The notes below the pieces were generated by a model. That model ran no database searches. It was not told the DNA's origin and saw only the letters and a list, made by a program, of their open reading frames with translations. This document shows positions 30,401-40,875 of a DNA stretch of 64,000 nucleotides, in pieces. The stretch's first letter is position 1. Each line of letters begins with the position of its first letter. The translations under genes and the position numbers were made by a program. The stretch is from Capronia americana (taxonomy: Eukaryota; Ascomycota; Eurotiomycetes; Chaetothyriales; Herpotrichiellaceae): NCBI GenBank assembly GCA_016110215.1, contig JADWQD010000009.1, forward strand, positions 126,093 to 190,092, given 5' to 3'.

Positions 30401-32654
30401 CTATGAGGTGCACAACAACTCATGGGGATACCTCATTGAAAGGGCTCGTGTCAAGTATGGCCTCAACTACTGCGATGAGCTGTCGAGAATGAAATCGCAA
30501 TCTCACGGCAGGTTTGGCAAGGAGGACGACCGCTGGGGCTTCAACCATACCTCGACCGTCCGAGTCACTGGCCGGCACACGATCAACATCTGGAGGGCCA
30601 TGCGCGGTGAGCTAAATCTGCTGGGGTACAGCATGGAGAATGTCGTCTTCCATGTCCTGCATCAGAGAATACCTCATTACAGCTTTTCCGACCTGACCAA
30701 GTGGTACCAAAGCCCGAATCCTCGTGACCAGGCTAGGGTGGTCGAGTACTTCAGCGCGCGGGCGCAGTTCGACCTTGAGATCCTCGAAGCCAACGAGCTG
30801 CTGTCAAGGACGAGCGAGCAGGCCCGGCTGCTGGGCGTCGACTGGTTCTCGGTCATTTCACGCGGGTCCCAATTCAAGGTGGAGTCGTTGATGTTCCGAA
30901 TCGCCAAAGCCGAAAATTTCATGCTGGTGTCGCCCAGTCGCCGGCAAGTGGGCGGTCAAAATGCGTTGGAGTGTCTGCCGCTCGTGATGGAGCCCCGGAG
31001 CGACTTCTACACCAGTCCCATGCTCGTCCTCGACTTCCAGAGTCTGTATCCCAGCGTTATGATTGCTTACAACTACTGTTACTCGACGTTCCTGGGTCGA
31101 ATTGTCGGCTGGCGAGGCACAAACAAGATGGGCTTCACGAATTACCTGCGCGAGGCGCGGGTGGTGGAGCTGCTGCAGGATCACATCAACGTCTCCCCGA
31201 ATGGCATGATGTACATCAAACCCGCCATCCGGAAGTCGCTGCTGGCGAAGATGCTGAGCGAAATCCTGGAAACGCGGGTCATGGTCAAGAGCGGCATGAA
31301 AGTCGACAGGGATGACAAGGCGTTGCAGCGGTTGCTGAACAACAGGCAGCTTGCTCTCAAGCTCATCGCCAACGTGACGTACGGGTACACGTCGGCCTCG
31401 TTCTCCGGGCGGATGCCGTGCTCGGAGATCGCAGACAGCATCGTGCAGACGGGCCGCGAGACATTGGAGAAGGCCATTGCGTTCATCCATTCCGTCGAAC
31501 GATGGGGCGCCGAAGTGGTGTACGGCGACACCGACAGTCTGTTTGTGTATCTCAAAGGACGGACCAGGGAGCAAGCCTTCGACATTGGCGAGGAAATCGC
31601 AGCCACGATCACCAAGATGAATCCTCGACCCATCAAGCTCAAATTCGAGAAGGTGTATCATCCTTGCGTGTTGCTCGCCAAGAAGCGGTACGTGGGATTC
31701 AAGTACGAGAGCCGCACGCAGACGGTGCCGGAGTTTGACGCCAAAGGCATCGAAACTGTCCGCCGCGATGGAACGCCCGCCGAGCAGAAGATGGAGGAGA
31801 CTGCCCTCAAACTGCTGTTCCGCACGTCGGATCTGAGCCAAGTCAAGGCCTACTTCCAAGCTCAATGCGCCAAGATCATGCGGGGCAAGGTCTCGATTCA
31901 AGATTTCTGCTTTGCTCGCGAAGTCAAGCTCGGAACTTATAGCGCGAAGGGGCCGCCCCCGCCTGGAGCACTCATCAGCGCGCGCAAGATGGTGGAAGAC
32001 CCCCGGCTGGAGCCTCAGTATGGGGAACGGGTGCCGTACGTGGTCGTGACGGGTTCTCCGGGGGCTCGGTTGGTGGACCGCTGTGTGGCGCCTGAGGTGT
32101 TGCTCAGTGACGCGCATATGGCGCTCGACGCGGAGTACTACATCACCAAGAACCTCATTCCGCCGCTCGAGCGGATCTTCAATCTTGTCGGAGCCAGCGT
32201 GCGCCAATGGTACGACGAAATGCCCAAGTATCGACCCATCCGACGGGTCGAAGCAGGGCAAGCAGGGCTTGTCGCAGGTGGACCACCGGCAGGCGGCGGC
32301 ACGCGCCAGAGGACGATCGAGTCATACATGAAGTCGTCGATGTGTGTTGTCTGCCGAGCACGGATGAAGACGACGGACGCCCAGGCGCCCCTGTGCAGCA
32401 GCTGCTCCAAGCAGCCCGCCAAAAGCACGTTTGCGCTCCGATCGCGGCTGACGAGGGCAGAGCGAAAAGCCACGCAAGGGGCCCCGGCGTGTCACTCATG
32501 TACGGGGTCTGGGCGCAACGAGGAGATTCATTGTGACAGCAAGGATTGCCCGGCGTTTTATTCGAGGATGAAGCAGAAGGCGGAGCTTGTGCATGAAGAG
32601 GCCGTCATTCTGCCCGTGCTGACGATGCTGCAATCGGCAGCGATGGACTGGTAA
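27447..32654 (+). CDS. REV3: DNA polymerase zeta catalytic subunit Rev3
   Basis: One uninterrupted 1735-codon exon. Family-B polymerase that, with Rev7, extends past lesions in translesion synthesis in the nucleus. The N-terminus (MDIFRIRMNCVDHYQ) has the conserved Rev3 NTD. The middle (about 330-830) is disordered and species-specific, with an 11-residue tandem repeat at about 391-434. An exonuclease-like region follows (from about 880), then polymerase motifs: A, DFQSLYPS (1196-1203); B, K1305 in LKLIANVTYGY; C, YGDTDS (1359-1364). The tail carries the two Cys modules, CysA (C1633, C1636, C1650, C1653) and CysB (C1682, C1685, C1696, C1701); CysB binds the 4Fe-4S cluster and the Pol31/Pol32-type subunits in characterised Rev3. 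Length is normal for filamentous fungi. All catalytic residues are present. Confidence 0.97.
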   Translation: MDIFRIRMNCVDHYQASQLDDFDPPVPLGETRFERPRVSVIRVFGATPTGQRVLMHVHGAFQYTYIEYSGSLAPAAVDVAIRTLQLSIDHALATSYRQNIYEGKVRYVAHISLVKGVPFYGYHVGYKFYLKIYLLNPLHMTRLADLLREGAVMKRVLQPYESHLQYLAQWMCDYNLYGCSYIDCAQVKFRAPVPRYADMTNPLHQWHDLSIPPADISAKDRLPKQSHCALEVDVHVKDILNRNSVEERPLHHDFIERLRPIPPDAKLVQSMAGLWKDETRRRKNRMGLRDYNSSPFPPEVLVSMSAEPRDTAAGGWIHEDEFREKIAQVVADEYDKSDKRKLSFDNFVEPAPLGNTVRTALQSVDDLYPERLQLTGLANADRLGSRRHTEENGESGHQHAEESRESGHQVVDENGESGHQVVDENGESGHQLAEENRDRIMMHPSGEENRADGSETSLEDAKISGNGASGGTSEANGVDHEAHSRGDHLVSTPISPTEYEMYGIRLAADTGRLDEDAFQMPLEHDDVSATGETKPPQGAKRPRLANAPPFRARKKYKYLVDEEDSLPDLSGSEEEPDFFVKLREVPSAQRPHEDRRGTPVLNGLSSASKPQDAPREARALVNLSQQSTLSFPSVKNPNDPASILRLSQKSDTSPRSSQSSTFKASAFSTASKTPTRSIAVPLETPAPPTTGRSTYSSDSVGFRLQGLQKPVNDNPVVLFQPCPPSFKDVDSTMLEHGLPDAIYKEAYYSDEKDVPGRAREYAGREFKLGGDALPYLPDFDPSGTSLATFGRRPPALVDIAAEKARDNQRRKHCRIREWVIDEPPPRKLDVLAWLKAEAESLPVPRKSAVPTTMLSQIDGPTQKNQHGFKYSQVQPSTSIQRETEYMSIMSLEVHVNTRGSLAPNPDLDAIACIFWCVQSDDEDVETNGSKEGVRVGILAVADGPDTAKKIGRSVPYEVEEEATELDVLTRLVDIVRTYDPDILTGYEVHNNSWGYLIERARVKYGLNYCDELSRMKSQSHGRFGKEDDRWGFNHTSTVRVTGRHTINIWRAMRGELNLLGYSMENVVFHVLHQRIPHYSFSDLTKWYQSPNPRDQARVVEYFSARAQFDLEILEANELLSRTSEQARLLGVDWFSVISRGSQFKVESLMFRIAKAENFMLVSPSRRQVGGQNALECLPLVMEPRSDFYTSPMLVLDFQSLYPSVMIAYNYCYSTFLGRIVGWRGTNKMGFTNYLREARVVELLQDHINVSPNGMMYIKPAIRKSLLAKMLSEILETRVMVKSGMKVDRDDKALQRLLNNRQLALKLIANVTYGYTSASFSGRMPCSEIADSIVQTGRETLEKAIAFIHSVERWGAEVVYGDTDSLFVYLKGRTREQAFDIGEEIAATITKMNPRPIKLKFEKVYHPCVLLAKKRYVGFKYESRTQTVPEFDAKGIETVRRDGTPAEQKMEETALKLLFRTSDLSQVKAYFQAQCAKIMRGKVSIQDFCFAREVKLGTYSAKGPPPPGALISARKMVEDPRLEPQYGERVPYVVVTGSPGARLVDRCVAPEVLLSDAHMALDAEYYITKNLIPPLERIFNLVGASVRQWYDEMPKYRPIRRVEAGQAGLVAGGPPAGGGTRQRTIESYMKSSMCVVCRARMKTTDAQAPLCSSCSKQPAKSTFALRSRLTRAERKATQGAPACHSCTGSGRNEEIHCDSKDCPAFYSRMKQKAELVHEEAVILPVLTMLQSAAMDW
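28617..28748 (+). repeat. 33-bp tandem repeat inside REV3 (11-aa unit x4)
   Basis: Four in-frame copies of a unit encoding ENGESGHQVVD, with variants ending HAE, VVD, VVD and LAE. It lies in the disordered linker between the N-terminal and polymerase domains, so copy number can change without loss of frame. Confidence 0.9.
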
Positions 32655-33385
32655 AGGGGACGAGAAGATGAGTGGGAAAGGGAACGAGGACATGCATAGG
32701 TCACGGATCGATTTATTCAGCGGCGTCTCGACTGGCTTCTGGGCGGGACACTGTACAGGAAGGGCATGGTTGGACACGGATTGGTGCATGAGATACCCCG
32801 GATGGTTCATGAACGATTGGATGAATGAATGTGTACAACAGGTGGAGGGCTAGATGATCATGGCTGGTGTAAGAGCGGGCGCCACTGTGTGCTACAGACG
32901 GACACGTAAGCATTGTCATGAAGAGGAGAAGCAATTCCTCCAGACGTCCGTAGAGAGATGAATGTTCTTCAGCATTGAGAGTGACCGGTCCAGGATTAGG
33001 GAGGTTGGGTTAGGGGGAATTTACTACTCCGGACTTACATCACGTGCTATCACGTGTCGTCAAGTTCTATCACGTGGTGTCACGTGTGTCGATCACTCTC
33101 ACCCGCAGCTTTCCACCTGAAACTCGTCTGCCTGTGTGACATTCCAAGCCAGTCCATTTCTCATCCCTCATACACATACTTAAACCCGGGCAATCCGTCA
33201 GACTGGCGTACTTCGTGCCGCCCAGCCACGACACGGTGGGGAGAAGGCGTTCCGGTGCGAGAGGAGCCATCTACAACGGCTTCGGCCAGACCCAACACGT
33301 CGACGACCACCCCCCTCCCACGCCCTCCTCCTCTTCCCACATGGCCTACCCTGCGCTCGCGACCGGCACCGGCCGTAACATCGAC
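32655..33385. other. REV3-SLA2 intergenic region
   Basis: REV3 3' flank, then the SLA2 promoter with four CACGTG boxes (33041-33086) and a C/T-rich leader (33250-33340). An in-frame ATG at 33341 could extend Sla2 by 15 residues. Confidence 0.7.
33041..33086. promoter_or_regulatory. Cluster of four CACGTG E-boxes upstream of SLA2
   Basis: CACGTG occurs at 33041, 33051, 33071 and 33081, so centres are spaced 10, 20 and 10 bp; each is preceded by TCA-type context (ATCACGTG or TGTCACGTG). CACGTG is the core site of fungal bHLH factors. The boxes lie 300-345 bp upstream of the SLA2 ATG. Function is inferred from spacing and position only. Confidence 0.7.
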
Positions 33386-36300
33386 ATGGCCAAGACCGAG
33401 TCTGATCTGGCCATCAACATCCGCAAGGCCACCAGCATCGAGGAGACGGCGCCCAAGCGGAAACATGTCAGATCGTGCATCGTCTACACCTGGGACCATC
33501 GCTCGTCCCTCTCGTTTTGGGCCGGCATGAAGGGTAAGCTCGCGGTCTGCGAGACGGCCGTCGCGTGCTGACGCCGAAACAGTGCAGCCGGTCATGGCCG
33601 ACGAGGTGCAGACCTTCAAGGCGCTCATCACCATCCACAAGGTGCTGCAGGAAGGCCACCCCGTCACCGTCAAAGAGGCGCAGCAGAACGTCAACTGGAT
33701 CGAGAGCCTGGCCCGCGGCGCCATGGGCGACGGCCTGCGCGGATACGGCCCGCTCATTCGCGAATACGTCTTCTTCCTGCTGGCCAAGCTGGGCTTCCAC
33801 CGCAACCACCCGGAGTTCAACGGCCTCTTCGAGTACGAAGAGTACATCAGCCTGAAATCCATCAATGACCCTAACGAGGGCTACGAGACCATTTCGGACC
33901 TGATGACGCTGCAGGACCAGATCGACACCTTCCAGAAGCTCATCTTCTCCCACTTCCGCGGCGGCGCGAACAACGAATGCCGGATCGCAGCATTGGTGCC
34001 ATTGGTTCAGGAAAGCTATGGCATCTACAAGTTCATCACGAGCATGCTGCGCGCCATGCACACCACGACGGGCGACGACGACGCGCTGGAACCGCTGCGC
34101 ACTAGGTATGACGGCCAGCACTATCGCCTCGTCAAGTTCTACTACGAATGTTCCAACCTGCGCTATCTGACCTCGCTCATCACCGTGCCGAAACTGCCCC
34201 AAGACCCTCCCAACCTGCTCGCCGAAGACGACGAGAAGCCTGCCTTGCCGCGACGACCGGCCAAGGAACTCGAGAAGCCGCCCTCGCCCGTCGCCGCCAA
34301 GAACGGCACCCCGGACAACCAGAAGGACATTGAAGAGTTCTGGACCAGAGAAGCGCAGCGGCAACAACAAGAATATGAAGCCGAACAGCAGCGGCTGCAA
34401 CAACAGTGGGAAGACCAACAGCGACAGCAGTTGGCTGCACAACAAGAGGCGCAGCGTCAATTTGAGGAGCAGCAGCGGTTGCAGGCGGAGCAGCAGCGTC
34501 TGGCCCAAGAACAGCTTCTCCGGGACCAATATGCCGCCCAGACGCAGGGCCGTCTGGCGGAGCTGGAGCGCGAGAACCTCAATGCACGGGCACAGTACGA
34601 AAGAGATCAATTGATGCTGCAACAATACGATCATAGAATGAAGGCTCTCGAGGAACAGCTGCAACAGCTCAACAACAACTACCAACTGCAGTCGCAGTCC
34701 AAGGATGACCAGATCACGTCGTTGCAGGAACAAGTCAACACGTGGCGATCCAAGTACGAGGCATTGGCCAAGCTGTACTCGCAGCTCCGCCAGGAACACC
34801 TCGACCTGCTGCAAACCACCAAATCCCTCAAATTGAAGGCGGCGTCGGCCCAAGAGGCCATCGAACGCCGCGAACGGCTCGAGCGGGAGATGAAGACCAA
34901 GAACCTCGAGTTGGCCGACATGATCAGGGAACGGGATCGCGCCCTGCACGAGAAGGACCGCGCCCAGGGTTCGAATCGTGAAGAAGTGGAGAAACTGAAG
35001 CGCGAGTTGAGGCTCGCTCTCGACCGCGCCGAAGATGCCGAGAGAGCAAAGGGATCCGAAATCTCGTCCCTGTTGGCCAAGTACAACCGTGAGATGGCCG
35101 ATCTGGAGGAAGCTGTCCGCACCAAGACCCGGCAACTCGACGACATGCGTGCCAAGCAGGGCGAGCGTAGCTACGACCTCGAAGCCGCGCTCAAGGAGAA
35201 GGACGACGAAATCGAGATCTACAAGTCGGGCATGGAACAAGCCCTGGAGGAGCTGGAAGAGCTCAAGCTCGGCCACGGCGAGAGCGACGGGGCGCTCGAC
35301 ACGGCCATCGACGAGGTGATCAAGACGAATGTCAACAAGATCAACGACATCATCGACTCGGTCCTCCAGAGCGGCGTGCAGCGAGTGGACGACGCCATCT
35401 ACGAACTCGACTCCCCCATGCAGGCCGGCAACCAGAATGCCACCGCGCCCTACGTGCTGTCACAAGTCGAGAAGGCCTCGGCCAGCGCGACCGAGTTCTC
35501 GACTGCATTCAACAACTTCGTCGCCGATGGGCCCGGCAGCGACCACGCCGACATCATCAAGACGGTCTCGGTCTTTGCCGCTTCGATTGCGGACGTGCTG
35601 TCCAACACCAAGGGCTTGACGCGGTTTGCGACCGAGGAGAAGAAAGGGGACGAGTTGACCAACGCCGCCCGCCAATCGGCCCTCGCGACGATTCAGTTCT
35701 TCCGCAACCTGCAATCGTTCCGTCTCGAAGGGCTCCAGCCCATGCAGAAATCCGACGTGGTCATCAACAGCAACCACGACGTCCTCATGAAGCTCCAAAG
35801 ACTGTCCAAACTCGCCGACGCCTTTGCGCCCAAAGGAAGCAAACTCAGCACGACGGGCGATCTGGGCGATCTGGTCGACAATGAGCTGACCAAAGCAGCC
35901 AATGCCATTGAAGCCGCGGCGCAGCGTCTCGCCAAGATGAAGAACAAGCCTCGCGATGGGTACTCGACGTACGAGCTCAAGGTCAACGACACCATCTTGG
36001 AGGCGGCGCTGGCCATCACGAATGCCATTGGGCAGTTGATCAAGGCGGCGACGGAGTCGCAGAATGAAATCGTGCGCGAAGGACGAGGCTCGTCGAGCCG
36101 GACGGCGTTCTACAAGAAAAACAACCGCTGGACCGAAGGTCTGATCTCGGCGGCGAAAGCGGTGGCTACTTCGACCAACACGCTGATCGAAACGGCCGAC
36201 GGCGTCATCTCCGGGAGGAACAGTCCTGAACAACTCATCGTGGCGTCGAACGACGTGGCGGCTTCGACGGCACAGCTCGTGGCCGCGTCCCGCGTCAAGG

Positions 36301-36620
36301 CGAGCTTCATGTCGCAAACCCAGGACCGTCTAGAACAGGCCAGCCGGGCCGTCGGGGCCGCGTGCCGGAGCCTGGTACGTCAAGTGCAGGACATCATTCG
36401 CCAGAAGGCACGCGACGATGGTGATCGCGAGGACTATTCCACCTTGAGCGGACACGAGTTCAAGGTTCGGGAGATGGAGCAGCAGGTATGTCGTGTGCTA
36501 TATCCCGCCGTATTTGGCTGACAATCCTTTCAGGTCGAGATTCTGCAATTGAGGAACGCTCTCGAGGCGGCGCAGGGGAGATTGACCGAGATGCGCAAGT
36601 TGAGTTACCGTGAGGATTAA
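33386..36620 (+). CDS. SLA2: Sla2/End4-type endocytic adaptor (HIP1R family)
   Basis: Three exons, 33386-33533, 33583-36485 and 36534-36620, give 1045 residues. Intron 1 (49 bp) joins 'SFWAGMK' to 'VQPVMADEVQTFK'; intron 2 (48 bp, GTATGT...TTTCAG) adds the last 29 codons, ending 'EMRKLSYRED'. The ANTH domain (about 1-280) binds PI(4,5)P2. A Gln-rich coiled coil follows (about 310-640), and then the THATCH/I-LWEQ actin-binding domain (about 790-1045). Such proteins link clathrin-coated pits to cortical actin and are needed for endocytosis and hyphal tip polarity. The start at 33386 (MAKTESDLAINIRKATS) matches the family N-terminus. Without the second intron the protein would stop at 36521 and lose the conserved C-terminal helix. 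Confidence 0.95.
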
Positions 36621-37079
36621 GTTGTATCCGAGGCGAGCGGTGGAGGTGGGGGAGATGTAATTAAGGGTGCCGGTGGTGGTGGTGGTGTTTCGGAGAGATG
36701 CTGCGTGTGGATGACCAGTTTGATATCCGTACAAAAGCGACAGTCGTGTATGCATATCATCAGTCTTCATGCTTAGAATCTTTTATCAGTACCGAGTAGT
36801 CGGCAGCCTGCTCGGACTTTCTCGGACTTGCTCGGGCCTGCTCGGACCTGCTAGGAGCGGTGCACGTGATCAGCCGCGTCACGTGCTGGAGCTGCGCATG
36901 TTGCACATACGTCACTCGATTCGCTGGTGGCCTGCGACACACCACCACTGCATGTTTCCATGTACTGAATTCACCCCATATCGTCCGCGTCTACATCGTG
37001 CTGTCTTGTTGCTGCTGCTGCTCCTGCTTCCTGACTGACCATGCTCACGGTCGGACCACCTCCAATGCCTCCCTAGCCA
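36621..37079. other. SLA2-SMP gene intergenic region with CACGTG pair
   Basis: Contains 'ctcggac(ct)tgctcgg' repeats (36808-36850) and two CACGTG boxes at 36863-36868 and 36880-36885, about 195-215 bp upstream of the next ATG. C/T-rich leader after 36990. Confidence 0.6.
36863..36885. promoter_or_regulatory. Paired CACGTG boxes upstream of the SMP-domain gene
   Basis: GCACGTGATC and GTCACGTGCT, starts 17 bp apart, about 200 bp upstream of the start codon at 37080. Same core word as the SLA2 cluster. Regulatory role inferred. Confidence 0.5.
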
Positions 37080-40038
37080 ATGGCTTCCCTACAATGGTTC
37101 CTCTTCGTCTACGTCCTCGGCGGTCTCACCTTCCTCCCTCTCCTGGCCATTCTCGTGCTGGCCCACGCCTACTATACCCTGCCTCCTCCCCGAGACGGAA
37201 GCGAGCAAGCACAGCCCGATAATGACCCCGCGCGGCTGGTGCGCGCCGAGGATGACAAGGTTGCCTTCAAGACCGCCACCGACAGCCTCGCGGAGCAGTT
37301 TCACCGCAAGCACGACACGGACGTTGCGGCGGGCTACTTTGCCGTATGCCGAGAATATGTGCCCGGGGGCGTCCTGACCAAGCCGCCGGACAAGATCACG
37401 CCAGCGGGCGACGTGGTGGCGCAGGAGTCCCCGAGCGTTTACCAGAGCATGTACCGGAGCATCTTCGACCGATCGCAGAAGCCCACGATCGAACCGAGCA
37501 AAGACAACACGGGCAAGGGCACCAAGAAGACAAACAACGTCTTCTACGTTGTGCTTCGGTAGGTATCCGCACCCAGGCATAGTTCCCGGCTAATGCGTCC
37601 ACAGGCACGGGCACCTCATGCTCTACGACGACATCCAGCAGCTGGAAGTCCGCTACGTCATCTCGCTCGACTACCACGACGTCGACGTCTACGCCGGCGG
37701 GGAACAGATACCGGAGGGAGAATTGTGGATCAAACGCAATGCCATACGTCTGAGGCGGCGGAAGACGCAGGTCGGAGACAAGGCCACGTCTCTGCCCTTC
37801 TTTCTGTTCGGGCAAAGTCTGTCGGAGAAGGAAGACTTCTATCATGCGATCCTGAAGAACCAGGAGAAGAGCATCACGGACGAGCCGCCCGTGCCACAGT
37901 CGTTCGACGTCGGACATGCCGTGCTGCTGGTGCAGAAGCTGCACTCGTCCGAGGAGCATCTCCAGACGAGGTGGCTCAATGCCATCATCGGCCGCATCTT
38001 CCTCGCGCTGTACAGAACGCCCGAGCTGGAAGGCTTCATCCGCGAGAAGCTGACCAAGAAGATCTCGCGCGTCAAGAAGCCGACTTTCATCACGAAGCTG
38101 GGCCTGCGGAAGATCGACCTGGGCACCGGAGCACCTTTCTTCACCAACCCGAGGTTGAAAGACCTGACCGTGAATGGAGATTGCACCATCGAGGCCGATG
38201 TCAACTACACGGGCGGTCTCCGGATCGAAATCGCCGCCACGGCACGGATCGACCTAGGCACACGCTTCAAGGCCAGAGAGGTGGACATGGTCCTGGCCGT
38301 CACCTGCAAGAAGCTGCAGGGACACGCCTTGGTCAGATGCAAGCCGCCACCCAGCAACCGACTCTGGTTTACGTTCGAGAAGATGCCACAGCTGGACCTC
38401 GACATCGAACCCATTGTCAGCTCTCGGCAAATCACCTACACCTTCATCCTCCGCACCATCGAGAGCAGGATCCGAGAGGTGGTCGCCGAGAGCATCGTCA
38501 GCCCCTTCTGGGACGACGTGCCCTTCTTCGACACCAGGCCTCAGAAGTACCGAGGGGGGATCTGGAAGAGAGAGGCGCAAGACACCACGACGGAAATTCC
38601 CGATGATGAGGAACCCGAAGACGTGGCAGAGGCAGACAGCTCGGGAACACCGACGCCCGCCATGCTCGCAAAAGACGAGAGGGTGATGAGCATGCCGGTC
38701 CTGGGCGACAACAACGGCATCGGCACGGCCAAGGCGGCTAAGAAGTCCCTGGCATCGTTGAACGACATGTGGGGCAAGAAAAAGTCGGAGCCAGTCGACA
38801 GACCGGACGCTTCGACTCCTCGATTACTCCGATCAACCTCGTTCGCCAACGCGGCCGATCCGACCATCACCACCAACCATGCCGACGCCAACACACCTGC
38901 ACGCGGCTCCGAAGCCAGCGCTCATCGAGAGAGCGTCGCCACGATCTTAAAGGATATCTCGGCCCGATCGAGTTCGAGCAACCAGTCCGGTTCGGACTCG
39001 CCCGCCGGATCACCGCCTGCGGAGTCGGCCATGGCCATGGCCATGGCTATGAAAGGACGTTCTTCCAGCAACGCTTCTGGCGCATCCGACGATGGTGATC
39101 AGGTCAGCCGGTTGAGTCGCAGATCCTCTTCTCTCCCACACACGCCGAAGAACGCTAGCCGAACTTCACTTCCGCCCTCCGACACCCCTGAAGCGAAGGA
39201 TGGTAGCAGGCCTCCCACGGCCGAGGCGGAGAAAGAGCCTCCGAAGAAATTCTCGTTTAGTGCAAAGTCATTGACAAGTGGCGATCGGAAACAGGCGCTT
39301 GCCTCGGTCAATGCGGCGGCTGCAGCGGCCCAGAAATGGGGTTGGGGAGTGCTGGCGAGGAACAAGCAGCGTGAAGCACAAGCGGCTGCAGCAAAAGCCG
39401 CCGAGGAAGCTTCCAACGGTGCCTCTTCGCTGCGAGAACCCATGGGTCGTGGGAGGCCATTGCCACCTCCCGGTATACCACTGCCTCCACCCGAAAGACC
39501 CAAGACCGGCTCGTTTCTGGCGTCCAAGAGGAAACCAGTGCCACCTCCAATGTTGCCGAAGCGTCCTGAGACCGAGGGGTCGTCGACGCCGGCCAAATCA
39601 TCACCCAAACCACCTCTCCCCGAGAGACGGAAAAGGCAGAGTTCGATGCACCACCACCACCCAGATGATGAGAGCGAAGTGCTCGTCGTGGAAGCCCCCA
39701 TAGAATCCGCCCCATCCAGTCCGGTCGAACATGATGAACCACAGTACTACGACGGCGAAGATCGCGACGACTTTTTCGGGCACGGCGAGGGACAACAGCT
39801 GGATTCTCCCGCTGAAGCACCACCACCACCATCGATCCGACCGATGGTAGATCCCACTCCCGAGCATGACGAGGTGGCGGAAATGGTGCACATGCGCACA
39901 CGACCACCGTTACCCGAGAGACCTAGTACGAGTACCGGCACCAGTGCTAGCACCAGCGATTCCTCCCCGCCGCCACTGGTGCAGGCGGGTGGGGAAGGCG
40001 AGGAGATCGCCAGGCAGGAGATCCGCATGTACACTTGA
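37080..40038 (+). CDS. SMP-LTD/PH domain membrane-contact-site lipid-transfer protein (TEX2/Nvj2-like)
   Basis: Exons 37080-37558 and 37605-40038 around a 46-bp intron (GTAGGT...CCACAG) joining 'NVFYVVLR' to 'HGHLMLYDDIQQLEV'; 970 residues. An N-terminal hydrophobic segment (about 7-29, LFVYVLGGLTFLPLLAILVL) anchors it in the ER. A PH-like fold follows (about 150-220), then an SMP lipid-transfer domain (about 277-465, including 'RWLNAIIGRIFLALYRT', 'VNYTGGLRIEI', 'RIREVVAESI'). SMP proteins of this family (yeast Nvj2, animal TEX2) move lipids at ER contacts. The C-terminal half is long, Ser/Pro/Ala-rich and disordered with polyproline tracts (PLPPPGIPLPPPERP) that may bind SH3 proteins. Function is by family; the tail is species-specific. 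Confidence 0.88.
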
Positions 40039-40389
40039 CGAGAACAGCAATGTCACATATCCCATGCACGTTAGATACATCAATGTGGTGCATACCGCAG
40101 CAGGCTCCAAGTTGGGAGCTCGAAGGACTCCGTATTACAATACTAATTCAAAATCCACCCTGTTTTTTTTTTTTGAAATTAAATTGGCGTGGTCTGGCCA
40201 CCAGTCTGTGATAAGCGTCTTCATCCCGTCCTACTTAGGGTCATGCAAGTCAAAGCCAAGTCCTTTCCCCCCCAACACCAGAAGCTGAATTAGGACCTAG
40301 ACCTCCTTTTGTGCTACAGTGGTAGAGGAGTTAGAGAAGTAGAGTGGTAGAGTGCGTACGTGGCCTACCTATTCCTCCTCCTTTCCTTC
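40039..40389. other. Convergent intergenic, T-run
   Basis: 3' flanks of two converging genes. A 17-bp T run begins at about 40162, followed by AAATTAAATTGG. Nothing else seen. Confidence 0.6.
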
Positions 40390-40875
40390 CTATTCGATTC
40401 CGTATTCTTCTCCTTCTCCTTCTCCTTCTCCTTCTCCTTCTCCTTCTCCTTCTCCTTCTCCTTCTCCTTCGGCTTCGGCTTCGGCTTCGTCTCCGTCCTC
40501 AAACTCATCTTCGTCTTCCTCAAACTCCTCGTCAAATTCCTCCCCAAACAAACTCCCCTGCTGCAACCTCACCATCTCACAACCCAGGCCCACGACGACC
40601 ATCAAGGCCACGGGCCCAGGCATCGCGATCAAGACGACCGCCCACCCCACAAAGCCAACCAGGACGGCCCCGCTCCAGTCGAAGAACATGGCCCAATCCC
40701 CGTCGAGGAGCCCGTCGTACGTGTCGAGCGCGACGTCCTCGAACTCCCACCACCGGAGGAGGCAGAAATCGCGGGCCAGGGCCGCGAAGAGAGCGAGAGC
40801 GTCCACGGCGTCCCTGGGGCCCAACTCGCGGAACGTCATCATTGTTTGGTGGAGCTCGTGCGGGAGAATGGGCAT
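40390..40875 (-). CDS. Small membrane protein with acidic Gly-Glu repeat tail
   Basis: ATG 40875, single exon, 161 residues. The N-terminal 60 residues are polar and start MPILPHELHQTMMTFREL. One long or two short membrane segments follow (about 70-101: VLVGFVGWAVVLIAMPGPVA, then LMVVVGLG). The tail is acidic (FGEEFDEEFEEDEDEFEDGD), then alternating EA and EG/GE pairs encoded by the (TTCTCC)n microsatellite. Not recognised; an inner-membrane or ER protein is possible. The tail length must be prone to slippage by six-base units, which keeps the frame. The plus-strand reading of the same DNA gives only low-complexity Ser/Pro or Phe/Ser frames, so the minus strand is preferred. Confidence 0.6.
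   Translation of the reverse strand: MPILPHELHQTMMTFRELGPRDAVDALALFAALARDFCLLRWWEFEDVALDTYDGLLDGDWAMFFDWSGAVLVGFVGWAVVLIAMPGPVALMVVVGLGCEMVRLQQGSLFGEEFDEEFEEDEDEFEDGDEAEAEAEGEGEGEGEGEGEGEGEGEGEEYGIE
40407..40490. repeat. (TTCTCC)n hexanucleotide microsatellite, then (GGCTTC)n
   Basis: About ten TTCTCC units followed by three GGCTTC units; coding on the minus strand for the Gly-Glu/Ala-Glu tail of the small membrane protein. Confidence 0.95.

Noticed and set aside
30858..32261. 467-codon frame on the minus strand
   Set aside because: Antisense of the REV3 polymerase domain, His/Arg-rich without any domain; a codon-bias shadow.
33468..35276. 602-codon frame on the minus strand
   Set aside because: Exact antisense of SLA2; its Leu-rich, low-complexity sequence is the mirror of Sla2's coiled coil and GC-rich third positions.
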